In this document: positions 1 through 12,369 of the stretch, in pieces
How the letters are laid out: every line of letters starts with the position of its first letter
How positions within the stretch are numbered: position 1 is the first letter of the stretch
Origin: Paramecium octaurelia
Taxonomy: Eukaryota > Ciliophora > Oligohymenophorea > Peniculida > Parameciidae
Direction of reading: 5' to 3'
Assembly (NCBI GenBank): GCA_905182995.1
Contig: CAJJDP010000063.1
Span: forward strand, 65,846 to 129,845
DNA: 64,000 nt
Translations under genes and position numbers: made by a program
The notes under the pieces: generated by a model
What the model was told of the DNA's origin: nothing
The model's input: the letters and a program-made list of their open reading frames with translations, nothing else
Databases searched by the model: none

Positions 1-1
1 A

Positions 2-97
2 TAAGAGGCTAAAGAAAAGATATCAGAAATAGCAAGAAAAAGAAAAGAATTTCAAGAAATTAGAATGGAAAAACTAAAAAAGTTAATTAAAAAGTGA
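2..97 (+). CDS. 3' end of a gene (partial)
   Basis: The frame opens at base 2 and closes at a TGA at 95-97. It encodes about 31 residues rich in Lys, Glu and Arg (for example EIARKRKEF), probably a charged helical C-terminus. The rest of the gene lies left of the window, so no function can be given. It contains a TAA that must be read as Gln for the frame to stay open. Confidence 0.55.
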
Positions 98-393
98 TTA
101 TTTATTGTTAAGCTTAAATTAATATTATTCATTTGCAAAATAGAGCCAAAATTAGATTGTTCAATATACTCCTTTGAGTCACAATAAAAAATAAAAAGAA
201 TGCACAAAAATATAAATCTGTTATTTCATAATAAAATTTCTTACATTTGAAATATAATATTATTAAATGAATATCATTTGATTTATTTCTTGGGGTTCTT
301 TTTATAAGTAAGTGTTTGCTATACTCTAATTAAAATTATAAGAGAAATATCCATAATTTTATACTTTTTCTTATTAATAATTATCATAAATTT

Positions 394-663
394 ATGAATT
401 TATAGATATAGTCAGAGAAATGTATATTTCCTAACAAAAACAAACATTCATTTGGCCCAACGCCTTAAGCTGTGAAAATAAGTAACAAGCGATTAAAGAG
501 AGAATCAAAAAGTGTTATGGAAGTCTCCTTTAAAAAGAATGATTAAGTGATAATAGTTGAAAATTGGAAAAAATACAACGAGGATGTTAGTAACCTTGAG
601 CAACCTTAAACTCCTATAAGAAAGTTCAAAGAGACTAGCTGCACAGGTTGTTAAATTTTCTGA
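394..663 (+). CDS. hypothetical 89-aa protein
   Basis: An uninterrupted frame runs from ATG 394 to TGA 661-663, with TAA/TAG as Gln at several places. The protein is basic in its first half (Lys/Arg cluster around residues 30-42) and ends with a small Cys pair (CTGC). No intron is needed. I do not recognise a family. The start is the first ATG in a frame that stays open through the A/T-rich leader. Upstream (98-393) I see only A/T-rich spacer. Its coding nature rests on codon composition and length, so confidence is moderate. Confidence 0.5.
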
Positions 664-976
664 TCAAATGAAATATATTTATATAAATTTGGACTGTTTT
701 TTGAATATTTCCTTGTAGTGATTTTATAAATACATCCTCGAAAAAATCAAATATTTAGGATAAGAAAGTGTTCATTTACTTTATTCACTTCATAGTATAA
801 TTAAGTAATAAATGAAGGGAATTATCCATTTTCTCTTTTATTTAATGTGAGTTTTCTTACAAAAAGAAATCCATAAAAATTTAGATATAAAATTTCTCTT
901 AAAATGAATATAATTAACTTCGTAATCAATTATTTATAAAAGATAAGAACAAAATATCATTATTTTAAAAATATAT
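664..976. other. intergenic spacer
   Basis: This is about 310 bases of A/T-rich sequence between the 89-aa gene and the Myb-repeat gene. I found no convincing frame on either strand, no tRNA-like cloverleaf and no repeat. It presumably holds the promoter of the downstream gene, but no specific element can be named. Confidence 0.5.
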
Positions 977-2398
977 ATGAATATGCTACAGGAATTAAAT
1001 TTGTCTGACTCCGACTCATATCCTTAAAAGAAAAGAGGCAGAAGTACAAATGGTCGTCAAAGTAAAATTAGATAGATTATATTAGTGACAAGTTAGGAGA
1101 AGTTTGAGTTTTAAAAATAATATTAGTTGTTTTAACTGTTTTATGAAAGTTGCCAGAACATTTCAATAGACTTTGTGTATCTAAAAGAATATTTTAATGT
1201 TGGTTTAAATGATTGTCCCAGTGATGTTGAAATTTTAAAAATTCAAAAGAAACTACACAATCGGCGTTTTTCATCCAATCCTAAGAAAAGTTGGGGATTT
1301 GATGAAAAAAAAGTCTTGATTTGGGTGATTGGAAAGTATTGTTCTTTGAAATAGAAAAATTGCAGATTTTTAAATAGTGATGATTTTAATGAAATTGCAT
1401 AATATTTATTTAGAAGAAATGCTGAGAACATCAAATAAAAATGGACGTCAATGCATAAATCATCCTTAATTACGCAACCATTCACTTAAGAAGAAGATCA
1501 GTAATTATAATTATTGTTTGAAAAATACAAAAACGATGAAAATAGATGGAAATAGATTGCTTAGGAGATGAGCAAAGTTAATCAGATATACAGAACTAGT
1601 AAGCAATTAAGGGAAAGATGGATTAATTATTTAGACCCGTCATTAATTAAAATTAAAGATCCTTGGACAGATAGAGAAGATTTAGAGTTGATTTATTAAA
1701 TTTAATAAAAGGGAAAGAAATGGACTGAAATAGCAAAATAATTAAAACGAAATGAAAATTAAGTGAAGAACAGATTTAATGGTTTATTAAAAAGAGATGA
1801 AGTAGATGATGATTTAAATAAATTAATAGATAAAATACTATGGAGAATAAGCAAATATCCAACTGATGAATTGAACAATTAAAATGAAAAATAGCATTTC
1901 CATAATAATCATCATTAAAGTTTACTACTGGCTGTAGGCAATATTGAATCAATTACCAGAGAAACTTCCTATGAATTGACTCCTTGTATGGTTAATCTTA
2001 AGACTAACTAAATCTTTTTCACTCCCAATTACATGTTACAAGAAATCCTCTAATATTAATAATAAGATATTGGGGATGAATTTGAAAAAATCAAGAGAGA
2101 AATGGAGAAATTTGAACCTCCTCAATTTAGAGTGGCTTCTTTGTCAGTAATTAGTGAAGAGTATCAACAACCATAACTTTTACATAATCATCAACACTTT
2201 ATACACTCATTCTCCGAGATACCCAATTTTGAATCATCTAATTTGCCTGCATCTATTGAAGTCAAGACATTCATTAATCCATTTTATTCCTTAAAGAATT
2301 TGCAGTAGAAGTACATTCGGTATCGGACAGACTTATTATTACCAAAAGTAATGAATACTATACCTTGGAAATCCTAACCCTAATTATTATTTTGTTGA
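977..2398 (+). CDS. Myb-repeat DNA-binding protein
   Basis: An intronless 473-aa frame. Residues about 166-224 form one Myb/SANT repeat (TQEEDQQLQLLFEKY, then RWKQIAQEM and RERWINYLDP), and about 228-273 form the next (DPWTDREDLELIY, KWTEIAKQL, NQVKNRFNGLL), with the spaced Trp of R2R3 proteins. A weaker first repeat lies near residues 105-155 (VLIWVIGKY, NIKQKWTSM). The C-terminal half is Asn/Gln-rich, contains a His/Asn run and has no known domain. The family binds DNA and regulates transcription in the nucleus; its targets here cannot be read. The start at 977 has a second in-frame ATG two codons on. Everything from the first repeat onward is solid; only the exact N-terminus is uncertain. 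Confidence 0.85.
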
Positions 2399-2985
2399 AA
2401 ATTAAATTCGTTTCGTTTTGTTATTAACTATTCAAATTGTATTAATTTAATATATTTCATTAATTAATCTGTTATTAATAAAGTATACTTTATATTTTAT
2501 ACTATCAATAAGTGAATAAAAACCAGAATATCAATTGTTGGTAGTAAAGTATAATATCACTGTTACATATTTCGTGTATTATTTTATGGGATTTAAAAAC
2601 TGAAGCTATAATAATCATCAAATATTTCTTAAATTAAAGTTGAAATGTTCTTGAATTGTAATTTGATAAAATAGTATTATCTTTAAAGAATTCTATTAAT
2701 ACATTTTATTTTCATCGATTTCTGTTTGAAATCATTTAGTTAGGCTGAATAATATTATGGTTCTTAAATACTATAATATTTTAATTTTCATTTATTAACC
2801 TAAGCATAACTCTAGAATATTACTACAATAAATATCAAATTATGACTTAAAATAATATTATATCAACTTCGTATCATTCAATTTCTCAAAGATATACTCT
2901 TATATGTAATTGTTGATATCATGAATTATGCATTTTAAGTTTTGAGTAAATATAATATAAATTTAATTTAAATTGTTTCTATTGA
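2399..2985. other. long intergenic spacer
   Basis: This is about 590 bases, A/T-rich, between the Myb gene and the WD40 gene. Short frames occur on both strands, as expected where TGA is the only stop. None has protein-like composition and I see no repeat. Confidence 0.5.
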
Positions 2986-5846
2986 ATGGAGTAAATTTTT
3001 GGAAATTCTGTTTCGCACAGGAATTAAATAGCGTTATAAAGCGATTTTGCTTATTCAGCTGGCTAAAAGGTTGTGTATTATTCAATAGAAAATAATGAAC
3101 AATAAATTTTTTTTATAGGATAAGCTTAAGTAAATTCCATACTTATATCCAGAGATGGTAATTTAATTTTTACAGGAGAACAAAGTTTTAAAAGTCCAGC
3201 AATCAATATTTATAAAGTAACTACAGAAAAAACCATTGAACCTGTTCATCGATTAATAGGTCATAAATTTGGAATTAAACAATTATTGGAATCTCCGATT
3301 AAACCCTTATTATTGTCTCTTGGAACAGAGTAAGATAAAACGCTATTTTTATGGGATTTATAAACAAATAAAAGTTTGGCTATCAACAAGCTTCAAAATA
3401 AAGTGAATTCAATTCGATTTTCAAAAACAGGAATTATTTTGATTAGTACAGGTTAGTCTCATTTACAATATTGGCAATTTCGTTAAGATGGTACTCCAAT
3501 ATTTGAAGGGTTGACTCTTTAATCTAGAAGCTTTTAATTATTTGACTAATTTGTATCAAAAAATTACATAGATTGTTTTATTGATGATAATGTGTATGCA
3601 TTCACATCAGATGCCCTATTGTGTATCTTTTCATTGGCCACAAAGCAGATATTGTCTTTCATGCAACTAGATTTAATACATCTCTTTACATATACCTTCA
3701 ATGGAACTTACTTTTTTTTTGGAAGTTCGAATTCTAAAATTTAGATTTGCGATTCTGATTTGTAACATGTTTCCTTTCTCACTTAAGACAATTAAACGAC
3801 TCAGGAGTATGATTGCATAGGAATTGAAGCTAATGATGTTTATTTGATCTCTGCATATCGCAATAGGAATATTGCATTTTGGAACATAACTAATATGAAT
3901 AAGATTGAATAAATAAGAGTACTTTATAGTCACAGCAATGCTATTAATGATTTGATTGTTCTTAAACCTTAATCAACTTAGGAAACATCATTCTTTGCTT
4001 CAATTAGTGAACAATATCTGACCATCTGGCACACCAATTCTAATATTAACCGAATCAGGAAACTGAATTTGCATTGCAATGTTACTTATGTAGAATAGTT
4101 CAAATCTGATTTTTAATATAATGAATTACGGTGTCTTTCTCTATCAAGTGATGGGTAATATTTGGCTATTGGAGACACTTATGGAGTATTGAAACTTTTT
4201 TCATTTGTCAGTTTTAAATAATTGGCCTCTACTTAAGCTCATACTTTGAAAATCACCGTAATTTAATACTGGCCTTTCAATAATCGCTTTATGACAGGAT
4301 CCGAAGATAAAACCATAGCAATATATGAGAAATCAAACTTTAAAAATTATTATCTTCTTTCTCATCATACTGATTCGATTCTAAACATTTTTACTTATTA
4401 GAATAAGATCATTACTTATTCGAAAGATAGATATCTTGTATTTTTAGAATATTCCTAACAAAATTACAATATCTACCATAAATCTTAGATGAGTAGAATA
4501 AATTCAATTGATTAGGATCAAAATCTTCTCTTTATTTTATAAGATGGTGTAGTCTCTGTAATTGATATCTAGCGTAATCATTAGAAATTAATATTAAATA
4601 TCCAAGATTGCTTAAAATTGAGAGTAAGTCATCAGGATAATTATAGCATTTTGGCAACGGCATCCTATAAAAAGGTTACACTTTACAAATACTAGAATGA
4701 AAAATACTATAAAAAAATAGAAGAATTAGATATTGATAATATAGCCATGATTGAATTCGCAAATAATAATACCCATTTAATTTTTATGACAAGAGAGGCG
4801 AATACAATAATACTGTGGAAACTCAATTCTATAAAATCATTAACTGCATAATAAACCCCATCTTTGCAATTGAGTTGGGTAAATAATAATTTTTGGAAGA
4901 ATAATAAATAGGATTCGGAATAAGAATAATAAGAAGAATAAATCGAGGAAGATGGGATTATAAAATTTGATTCTGAAAGTGATGAAGGCCAGATTGAACA
5001 AAATAAAGTTGTATCTGAAACTCCAAGGTTAGATTTATTGGCTTTAACATTAGGAGCGTAGCATGCAGGGGAAATAAAAAAATAATTAGATTAAGCTACC
5101 TAATAAATTAATAAGTAAATTTAACTAAAATAAGAGGAACAAGATCTTTTGCATAATCCATTTTATGAAGAACAGAAAAGTATGCAAGAATTTCATAAGA
5201 AATAGAACACAAAAATTATGTAAAGGTAGTTATTGAAAAAAGAACCTAAAGTTGAATTAAAATAAAATTAAGTTAAGGATCAATAAAAGGTTGAATAAAA
5301 TTACGCTATTACTAATAGTATTGCATTGCCTATTGAAAGTTTTTTAGGGTAAAAGAATCAAAATTAAATAGTAAAATATGATAAAATGCCCACTCTAGAA
5401 ATGGACATCAAAAGATTTGAGAATAGTTAAGTTATGAAAAATATTTAATAGAGTATTCGTAATTAATCTAAATTCTAAAGTTCATTTCAACCTGAAAATT
5501 CTATCATGTTAAATTGCTCGTACAATTTTACTGAAAGAAAGCAGGATGATTAGAATTACGATGATGAGAATCTACTATATGTATTTGATTATCAAAGATA
5601 AAATAGTAAAATCAATAGATTAAAAGTGCCAAATTTCAAATGCGATTGATAATGATTTAATTGAATGAACTTATTGAATGTCTTAATTAAATGCATAAGC
5701 CAATAAAGGATAAAGTGTTATTAGAAGTTGATGAGAGTTTAGAAACTATTTCTAAAGAAATACAAGATATTAGACAAGTTGATTGTGAGTCAGTAGAAGA
5801 AAATTAAGAAGACAAAGAAGAATATATATGTAATATTAACATTTGA
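2986..5846 (+). CDS. WDR62/MABP1-like WD40 protein
   Basis: One 26-nt intron (5581-5606, GTA...TAG) splits the gene. Spliced, it gives 944 aa and the frame closes exactly. Residues about 1-590 are degenerate WD40 repeats laid out as in the WDR62/MABP1 family: an N-terminal block ending DGNLIFTGEQS, then RLIGHKFGIKQLL, KTLFLWDLQTNKS, TGQSHLQYWQF, and later SSDGQYLAIGDTYGVLKLF and RFMTGSEDKTIAIYE. In animals these are scaffolds for MAP-kinase signalling at spindle poles and basal bodies; that role here is inference. The C-terminal 350 residues are Gln/Glu/Lys-rich and probably partly coiled coil. Without the intron the frame would stop at 5647-5649 and lose the last 57 residues. Confidence 0.8.
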
Positions 5847-6293
5847 GTATTAATAGACAAGGCAGTGAGTTAATGCAGTGAAGAATTGTTTGAGAATTAT
5901 GCCAAGAATTTACTTGGTAAACTGCTTAATTAATAATGAACTATGATGTAATTGTATTAATTATTTCATTTATTAACAATATTCGTATTCTCCATTATAG
6001 AACAATTGCATATTTTATATATTAAAAAAATGAATTTAATAATTGAATAATCATCCTGTATATGAATATAAATAGAATCAAATCCTTATAAGATAATATT
6101 AGGATTAAGGAAATAACTATGAAAAATTTAATTAGTTATTTTTTAATCTTAAAAAGTTGATTTTATATCGAAATATTTTGAAATAAATAATTAAATTAGA
6201 AAGAAAAATAATAATAGTAAATTGAGCTAAAATTATTATTAGAATCTTTAAAAACTTTATCATTTTTGAGATGATGTACCAATATATTAAAAG
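5847..6293. other. intergenic spacer
   Basis: This is about 450 bases of A/T-rich sequence between two co-directional genes. No coding frame, RNA gene or repeat could be supported. Confidence 0.5.
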
Positions 6294-9181
6294 ATGGCCA
6301 TCATAACAAAAAATATTTGTTTATGTAAGTTTAATCTTAATATGATAGTGAGTTTGATTTGTTAAAATCCAAACACAAACACTAAAATTATAGATCTACA
6401 TAATAAATGCATGCAGATGGGTAATCTTATGATTAGTCATGCTGCATTTAAATTTGCACAAAACTACAGGATTTTAGTCAGAAATAATAACATATTTCAA
6501 TGAGATTGTTGAAGAACAGGGTACCGAATTGTTGTTGTATCTATTTTATGAGGATGATAAGATTAAATGCTTCTAAGATCAATGATATAATATTTAGAGA
6601 CTTTCCACATGATGTATCCAGAAAGCATTTTGCCAATAGAATTTTACAGTTAATTGTTAGATACAACACAAACAAGTCATTTGAGATTGTTGACCATAGT
6701 ACTGATGAGAAATTCAAAGGTTACATAAAATGTAGCCAATTATGGAGTGCATAAAAGGAGATTGAAGGGGTTTGCTTATATGAGTAATGAAGCCAAAGAA
6801 TTATTAAAAAAATATATTTGTGATAATTAACTCATGATCTTAAAAATTAGATAACTCTTTTCTACGATTGCGGAGCCAGTCTCAGGAGGTAGATAATGGA
6901 TGAAGTTCTTTCAAAATTCCACAGGGATACAAATAAACATTGAAAGGAGTTTGAAAAATGAAGCTGTATTCATTTTTTTATATCATAGACTGAAAATCTC
7001 AATTACTATGTTCGTTAAAATTACAAGACTTTTAATTAAGAATAGTTGTTTTCAGCATACATTAAAAAGGATTTGCAGTTCGAAATTTAAAAATAAGTGT
7101 AAATGGAGATCTTAGAACGATTTGTAGCAGATTAAATGAATTTTAATGAGAATATGCTGATCACATTTTTAAACAAGGAAGCTCAATTGTTACCAGCCTA
7201 TTATTCAGTAATAGCATAAAACCTCCTTTTAAATGGTCTGAAGATCTTTGATTAGCTTAATATTTATTAATAGATAGAATATATGAGATTATGTTTGTAA
7301 TCTGGGTTTTTGCATGCAGACATTCTTTAGAAATTCATCCTAAATCTAAAGATCGATGATGAATTCATAGATTCCTTGTCATTGCTTCAATTCAGAAACA
7401 TAATGACATTATTTGGATATTGTGCTACATCACCATATGATTTAGGATTGTAGCCAGGATTCATAGATTACTTGTGTAATAAATATATCCAAAAATTAAG
7501 TAATTTCGAATTGGTAGCATCTGAAATTATGAAATATGAGTTTTCTCAACTCATGATAAATTATCATTTTAGTTTTTTGAGTGAGGAATAATATTCAGAA
7601 ATTAAGATAGCTTACGCAAGAATGTAAATATTTATATTCTAAATTAGACTTGAGAAGTTGTTCAATAAGAATTATAATTTTGTAGTCCACAGAAATTTGA
7701 ATAGTAAGGATGTTGCTAAGAAATTATTGTGGCTTTATCAACCAGATGATTTTAAATTGTTGCAAAGATCCCTTACTCATTTGATTACCAATACAATTTA
7801 CTAAGGAGAATTCAAAGCTGATCATATGATTTATTCATTGCCATGTAACTAATCCTCATTTATATCAATAGTGTATTTTAGGTATTTCAGTCCATAACTG
7901 TACTCCTTATTATTAAAATAATGTCAGAAACAGAATTAAAATTACAAAACATCAAAGTATGATATAAGGCAGTTTATGTTCTTATTGAATAGCAATGCCC
8001 TTAAAGGATTTCGAACAATAATGTATGATAAAACAATACTTGATGATGTTGAGAATTTTATAAAAAGCACCCTCATTTCATACCTAAGCAATGTTAAAGA
8101 TGAAGAACTCCTAATTTTTGAGGAAATATTTAATCCAAGTATGGAGTAAGATACTGAACTTGACTTTAATGATGCGGAATATGCTGAAATCCTACCTTAT
8201 TTTTAAAATAATAACAAAAATTAAGACGCATAAAATCAAGTAAATCAAAGGCAATTTTTAAACAATTTAACTCTGAAATTCAAATCTGTATAAAACACTT
8301 TATATTAAAGTGGATTTCAAAGAATCTCAACTTAAAAAATAAATAAAAGAGTTTCAATTTTAGAACCTGTTCTAAGTTTCATTGAAGTCTTATATTATGC
8401 ATCAATTTTAATTCCTGAATTCCAACCATAGACAAAATTATTTAAAACTCCATAGATGTTTAAATTAGTAAATAATCTCATTTATTTGCCAAATCTGTTA
8501 GAGCATTTGGTTTAAGTGAATCAAATATGGCCTAATCTATTTAGCGATGAATTGAAATCGATAATCACTGCCAGCAAAGCAAAAATAGATGAAGTCTACA
8601 ATACTTGTCAAGATTGTCAAGAATTCATTGATAAAGTTGAAGGACAAATAGACTTAACTGGATCACACAAATCTAGAAAATTATAATATAGAAACAAAAC
8701 CTATCAAGGATTGTTACAATTATTCAATTTTGCTCGTCCAAAACCACACAATAAATTATCTCCAATATTAAAAAACCCATCTGAAGAGTACACAATAGAA
8801 GAGACATATTCAAATTAAGAAGTGAATCTGTATTGGAAACTATCACAAAGGAGTGATAATGTAATTTAGCACACTCATTTCAAAGAACTGGTGTGGTAGG
8901 CACTTAAACTTGATAAGAATTAATGGATTATGAATTATAGTGACTTTCCTCATCTTGTCGATTTTGCTTGTCCGAAGCAGAAAGTTGTAGTTTTCTTGGA
9001 GGAGTACCCTCGTTTAATTAGAGGGTTGCATAAAGTGTACACTGTGGAGACGGAAAGGGCAGTGGAGCATTTCTCTAGACTTGGATATCAAGTTGTGTTT
9101 ATAGATTATAATGTGTATCATCCAGATAATGAGTAGATGTTGAACATTTTGAAATAAAAATTTGTATTTCGTTATAATTGA
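6294..9181 (+). CDS. RAP-domain (FASTK-like) protein
   Basis: The spliced model gives 930 aa with five introns: 6325-6348, 6421-6436, 6537-6552, 6720-6735 and 6966-6988. Three are only 16 nt, and the 6537-6552 one ends GAG. These 5' splices are my reconstruction, and the 6720 intron could instead be a 37-nt one starting at the upstream GTA. From about residue 180 the frame is long and clean. The last 75 residues carry a RAP domain (VVVFLEEYPRLI, AVEHFSRLGYQVVFIDYNVY), preceded by helical-repeat-like sequence. RAP/FASTK proteins act on organelle RNA, so a mitochondrial RNA role is likely but inferred. The stop lies 13 bp before the next start. The C-terminal part is certain; the first 150 residues are less so. 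Confidence 0.75.
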
Positions 9182-9194
9182 ATTAAATAATATT

Positions 9195-10542
9195 ATGAAC
9201 GAAATTACAATCCCATGTTCTAATTGCAAACAACCAATTGCAGAATCTAAACATATGCTTCATGAAACATATTGCCTACGTAATAATATAAAATGTCCTA
9301 AATGTGGAGTATTTTACGATAAAAATGATCCAGATAGTCATGAGGAGGAATACCATAAAAAAGAAAAATGTTAATATTGTTCCTTTGAAACTGAAGGTCA
9401 CTTTCTATATTATTTAAATAGATTTGAAAAAACATAAATGCTTAAAGAAACCAAAATAATGCATGCATTGCGATCTTTCTTTCCCAGCTGATTAGTTATA
9501 TTATCATGAGACTCAATGTGGAAGTAGGACATAAAAATGCGATATCTGCAATAGTTATATTATAATGAGAGAGTACCAAACTCATCTTATGACTTGTACA
9601 CCTAAACCAAAACCTGATTCCTCTTAATAATAGAAAAAGCCAACCTATTAAGAAATTTTTGATAAACAAAATTATGACACCCCCAAAATAGATGATAAAA
9701 TTGATCAATAGAAATTCAATAGCAAAAAGGAAACACTCCAATAAAATACCTCAAACCAAGTCTCATCCAAACAATAAGTACAGACACAATAACAATAATA
9801 ATAACAACAAACCAGAATTGCAGGATCTGGATATAAATATGGATCGGCAGCTGGTGAGTCCAAAACTTCCTATCAACTAAAAGACGAAGATAAAAATAGA
9901 TAAAAGGATGCAATTAGACCTCCGTCTTCTAATAATCAAACAGGTTTTAGACCTTAGCCTTAAATCGCAACATAAGGAACATAACCTAAATAATAATCAT
10001 ATAATACTACCTATAATCAAAGATAATAGAATTCCACAAAAAATGAAGAAAAAACACAATTTGATAATCAATATGAAAGGTAATAGTATATAAATAAATA
10101 ATCCCAACAATCTTAACCACAACCGTAATAATAGTAAAAGTAATCAACACAAGGTTAGAAAAGTTTAGAGAGCTATAAATATTCTTAAAATGATAAACAA
10201 CAATTTTAGACTTAAAATAATAATAATCCTGGTTTAAGAAGACCAGATACTGCAATAGCAAGAGAAGTCTAAAAATAAATATAGTTGGAAGAAGAATTTG
10301 GGATAAGTCCAGAAGAGTATTTAGAATAACAAATATTTAATACAATGCCAATAAATGGAAAGACAGAAAAAACTCAGCCTGTCAAAAAAACACCACCGCC
10401 TTAACCTGTAATACCAGCAAGGGTTCCTTAGAATTATGATAACAAGGATTTCGATTTCGATTTCGACGATATTACAGAGGAAGAAAAACTTGCATAATAA
10501 TAAATAATGGAAAGTTTAAAGGATAATAGGAAAAAACGCTGA
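9195..10542 (+). CDS. TRAF-type (XAF1-like) zinc-finger protein
   Basis: There is one 25-nt intron (9397-9421), giving 440 aa with an exact frame. The first 130 residues hold at least four Cys/His clusters of the TRAF/XAF1 kind: CSNCKQPI...HETYC, KCPKCGVFY...H...H...C, QYCSF...HKC, CMHCDLSF...H...C and KCDICNSY...H...C. The remaining 300 residues are low complexity (Gln, Asn, Pro, Lys), with an acidic FDFDFDDITEEEK stretch near the end. The family binds protein partners rather than DNA, and its partner here is unknown. ATG 9195 was chosen over an in-frame ATG at 9162 because the latter overlaps the upstream gene. Translated intron would put a TGA in the frame, which supports the splice. Confidence 0.85.
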
Positions 10543-10747
10543 ATCCTATATTTTAATTATATAAGTGTAAATTTATATATATATGAGTTATGTGCTGTTT
10601 AAAAATTAGAAGTAATAGGCGATTCTTAAAATTAATAATAATTTATTTTTTATTATATTAATTGTTTAATTTAAGACTATTAATAGTTGATATCATCAAT
10701 ATAAGTTAACTATTATTGATTAATAAATTTTCTTCATTATTACATGT

Positions 10748-10924
10748 ATGCTTTGTGAAAACACGATGTCTTGGCATTAAAACAATAATGTAGAATTATT
10801 TTTGTTGCTAAAGCATAAATTTCTTGTCAAATTTACTTATTTGAAGACCCTACAGCTTCTCTCTAAGTTTAATCCACAATACCTTTCTCAAACAATTAGA
10901 TTGTTAATTAATCCATCCGGATGA
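10748..10924 (+). pseudogene. short isolated frame, possible gene relic
   Basis: A 58-codon frame (ATG 10748 to TGA 10922) has protein-like composition (LFLLLKHKFLVKFTYLKT). The same frame stays open for a further 40 codons beyond the TGA, as if a longer gene had been interrupted. No intron with normal borders removes this TGA without shifting the frame. I do not recognise the family. Its position beside a second decayed segment suggests a gene-poor region collecting relics; this is inference. Confidence 0.25.
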
Positions 10925-11165
10925 GAATAATATCAAGATTCATAAAAATAAGAGAAGAAGAGATGTATATAATAAGGATTAATGTAAAAGAATGAGGAAT
11001 TTAGTTTTTCAATTATGTAAATTAATTGAAGCTGTATTTCTTAATTGATTTATTCCATCTGTTGTCTTATTTTTACAACTATCTTCGAACTCAGATTAAG
11101 TGTATGAGTAAATAATCATAAGATATTTCTTGTTCAAGAGTATTAAAAATAAATTTTATGAAAAT

Positions 11166-11850
11166 CTTAATTTTGATAAGTATTAGGTGGGGTGATGGAA
11201 AAATTTAGATTGATAAATATAATTGAAAAATATAAATTTTAAAAAGGAGTGACTACTATGCTTTTTATTTAATAATACTGATGCACCTTAACATGAAGAG
11301 GAAGTAGGAGGCTTTTGGATTATGCCTGCTTATGATTGGGGATGATAGACAATCTTCTCCAAAAACTTATACCTAAACTACCTACTCTTAAGGTAATATG
11401 ACAACCTTTACTAAGCTCAACTGAAGTGTGAAGTAGATTATGAAAGATATTATGTAAAAAAGATAGATCTAATAAAAGTATGATCAAAGATACGATTTAT
11501 TTTGAAAATTCTTTGGTTGACTTGTAACTTGATAAATTATATGAGTAACTGTTGTCCAGAGACAAATTTCACTTTTGAATTATAGAAAATTATTATGGAA
11601 TCAAAGCTCACCAGAAATGAATAGAATTAAATAGACTTTAATAGGTTCAAAAGGAACAAAGATATTAACAGCCATCCTTGTAAATGCAGGTTGGTTTGAG
11701 ATTCATTAGGCACATTTAAGTAAACTGAAAGAACAATACATTGAAAAACCAAATAATAGCTTTGACATTGATATAGTCCTTAATTTTAAAAGTTACTTTC
11801 CTAAGTAGAATATTGACTCTTTTCTTTTTAACCAACTGAGTAATTATTGA
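11166..11850 (+). pseudogene. decayed or heavily split host gene
   Basis: The three frames take turns in looking coding. Segments include VGGFWIMPAYDWG, NLYQAQLKCEVDYERYY, NSLVDLQLDKLYEQLL and ILTAILVNAGWFEIHQAHL, each cut by TGA or a frame change. I could not link them with introns of acceptable size. Either this is a decayed gene (several disruptions over about 230 codons) or it holds introns I failed to place. The plus strand is favoured because the reverse strand is Phe/Leu-rich and unlike the real genes here. No domain is recognised. Confidence 0.35.
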
Positions 11851-11967
11851 ATAGTTAATTTAGAAATATTTCATTAGGACAAGAGGAGTATTTTACACCT
11901 TCACTGTGGTACTAGATTGTACGGAATTGACAAAATTTATATTATTAATATTAATTAATAAATATAA

Positions 11968-12357
11968 ATGGGTAATGGATAATGTTGCAAAAGGGTGGAA
12001 CGAGTCGAAACTCTAGAATTAGATAACAGTCCTCCTTAAAATACTAAACATGCTTCACCTTTTGATGAGCCACAACAAATGGTTTCACTCTCTGATTCTG
12101 ACGAAGAATATTAACCTTAAAAACAGCATCAGTTTGGAGTATTCAAAGAAAGACAAAAATCTTCTCAGCTGTCAACTGGTTAACAATATTCTTTTTAAAC
12201 TCTACCATCTGAATAATAATTCTCAAATTTTATTACTTTTTAAGCCATTCCATCTCAGTAAGGAATTCATAATAATGTATTCTCCAAATTTCAAAAGGAG
12301 ATGAATGAGTTTGCTAGTAAATAAACCAAAAATTAAAAGAACTTGTAAAAATAATGA
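11968..12357 (+). CDS. 129-aa protein with N-terminal acylation motif
   Basis: An intronless frame runs from ATG 11968 to TGA 12355-12357. The N-terminus is MGNGQCCKRVE: Gly at position 2 and two Cys at 6-7 fit N-myristoylation followed by palmitoylation, so membrane attachment is likely (inference from motif knowledge). The rest is hydrophilic and rich in Gln and Ser, with an acidic SLSDSDEE patch near residue 50. No domain is recognised. It stands alone between two decayed segments. It is short, but its composition and start are convincing. Confidence 0.65.
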
Positions 12358-12369
12358 ATGATTTGTATT

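Noticed and set aside
9692-10261. Several Asn/Lys-rich frames in the second half of the zinc-finger gene
   Set aside because: They arise from the CAA/TAA/AAT-rich low-complexity tail read in other frames or on the other strand.
12050-12304. Alternative plus-strand frame across the MGNGQCC gene
   Set aside because: It is an out-of-phase reading of the 129-aa gene. The chosen frame has a better N-terminus and typical composition.
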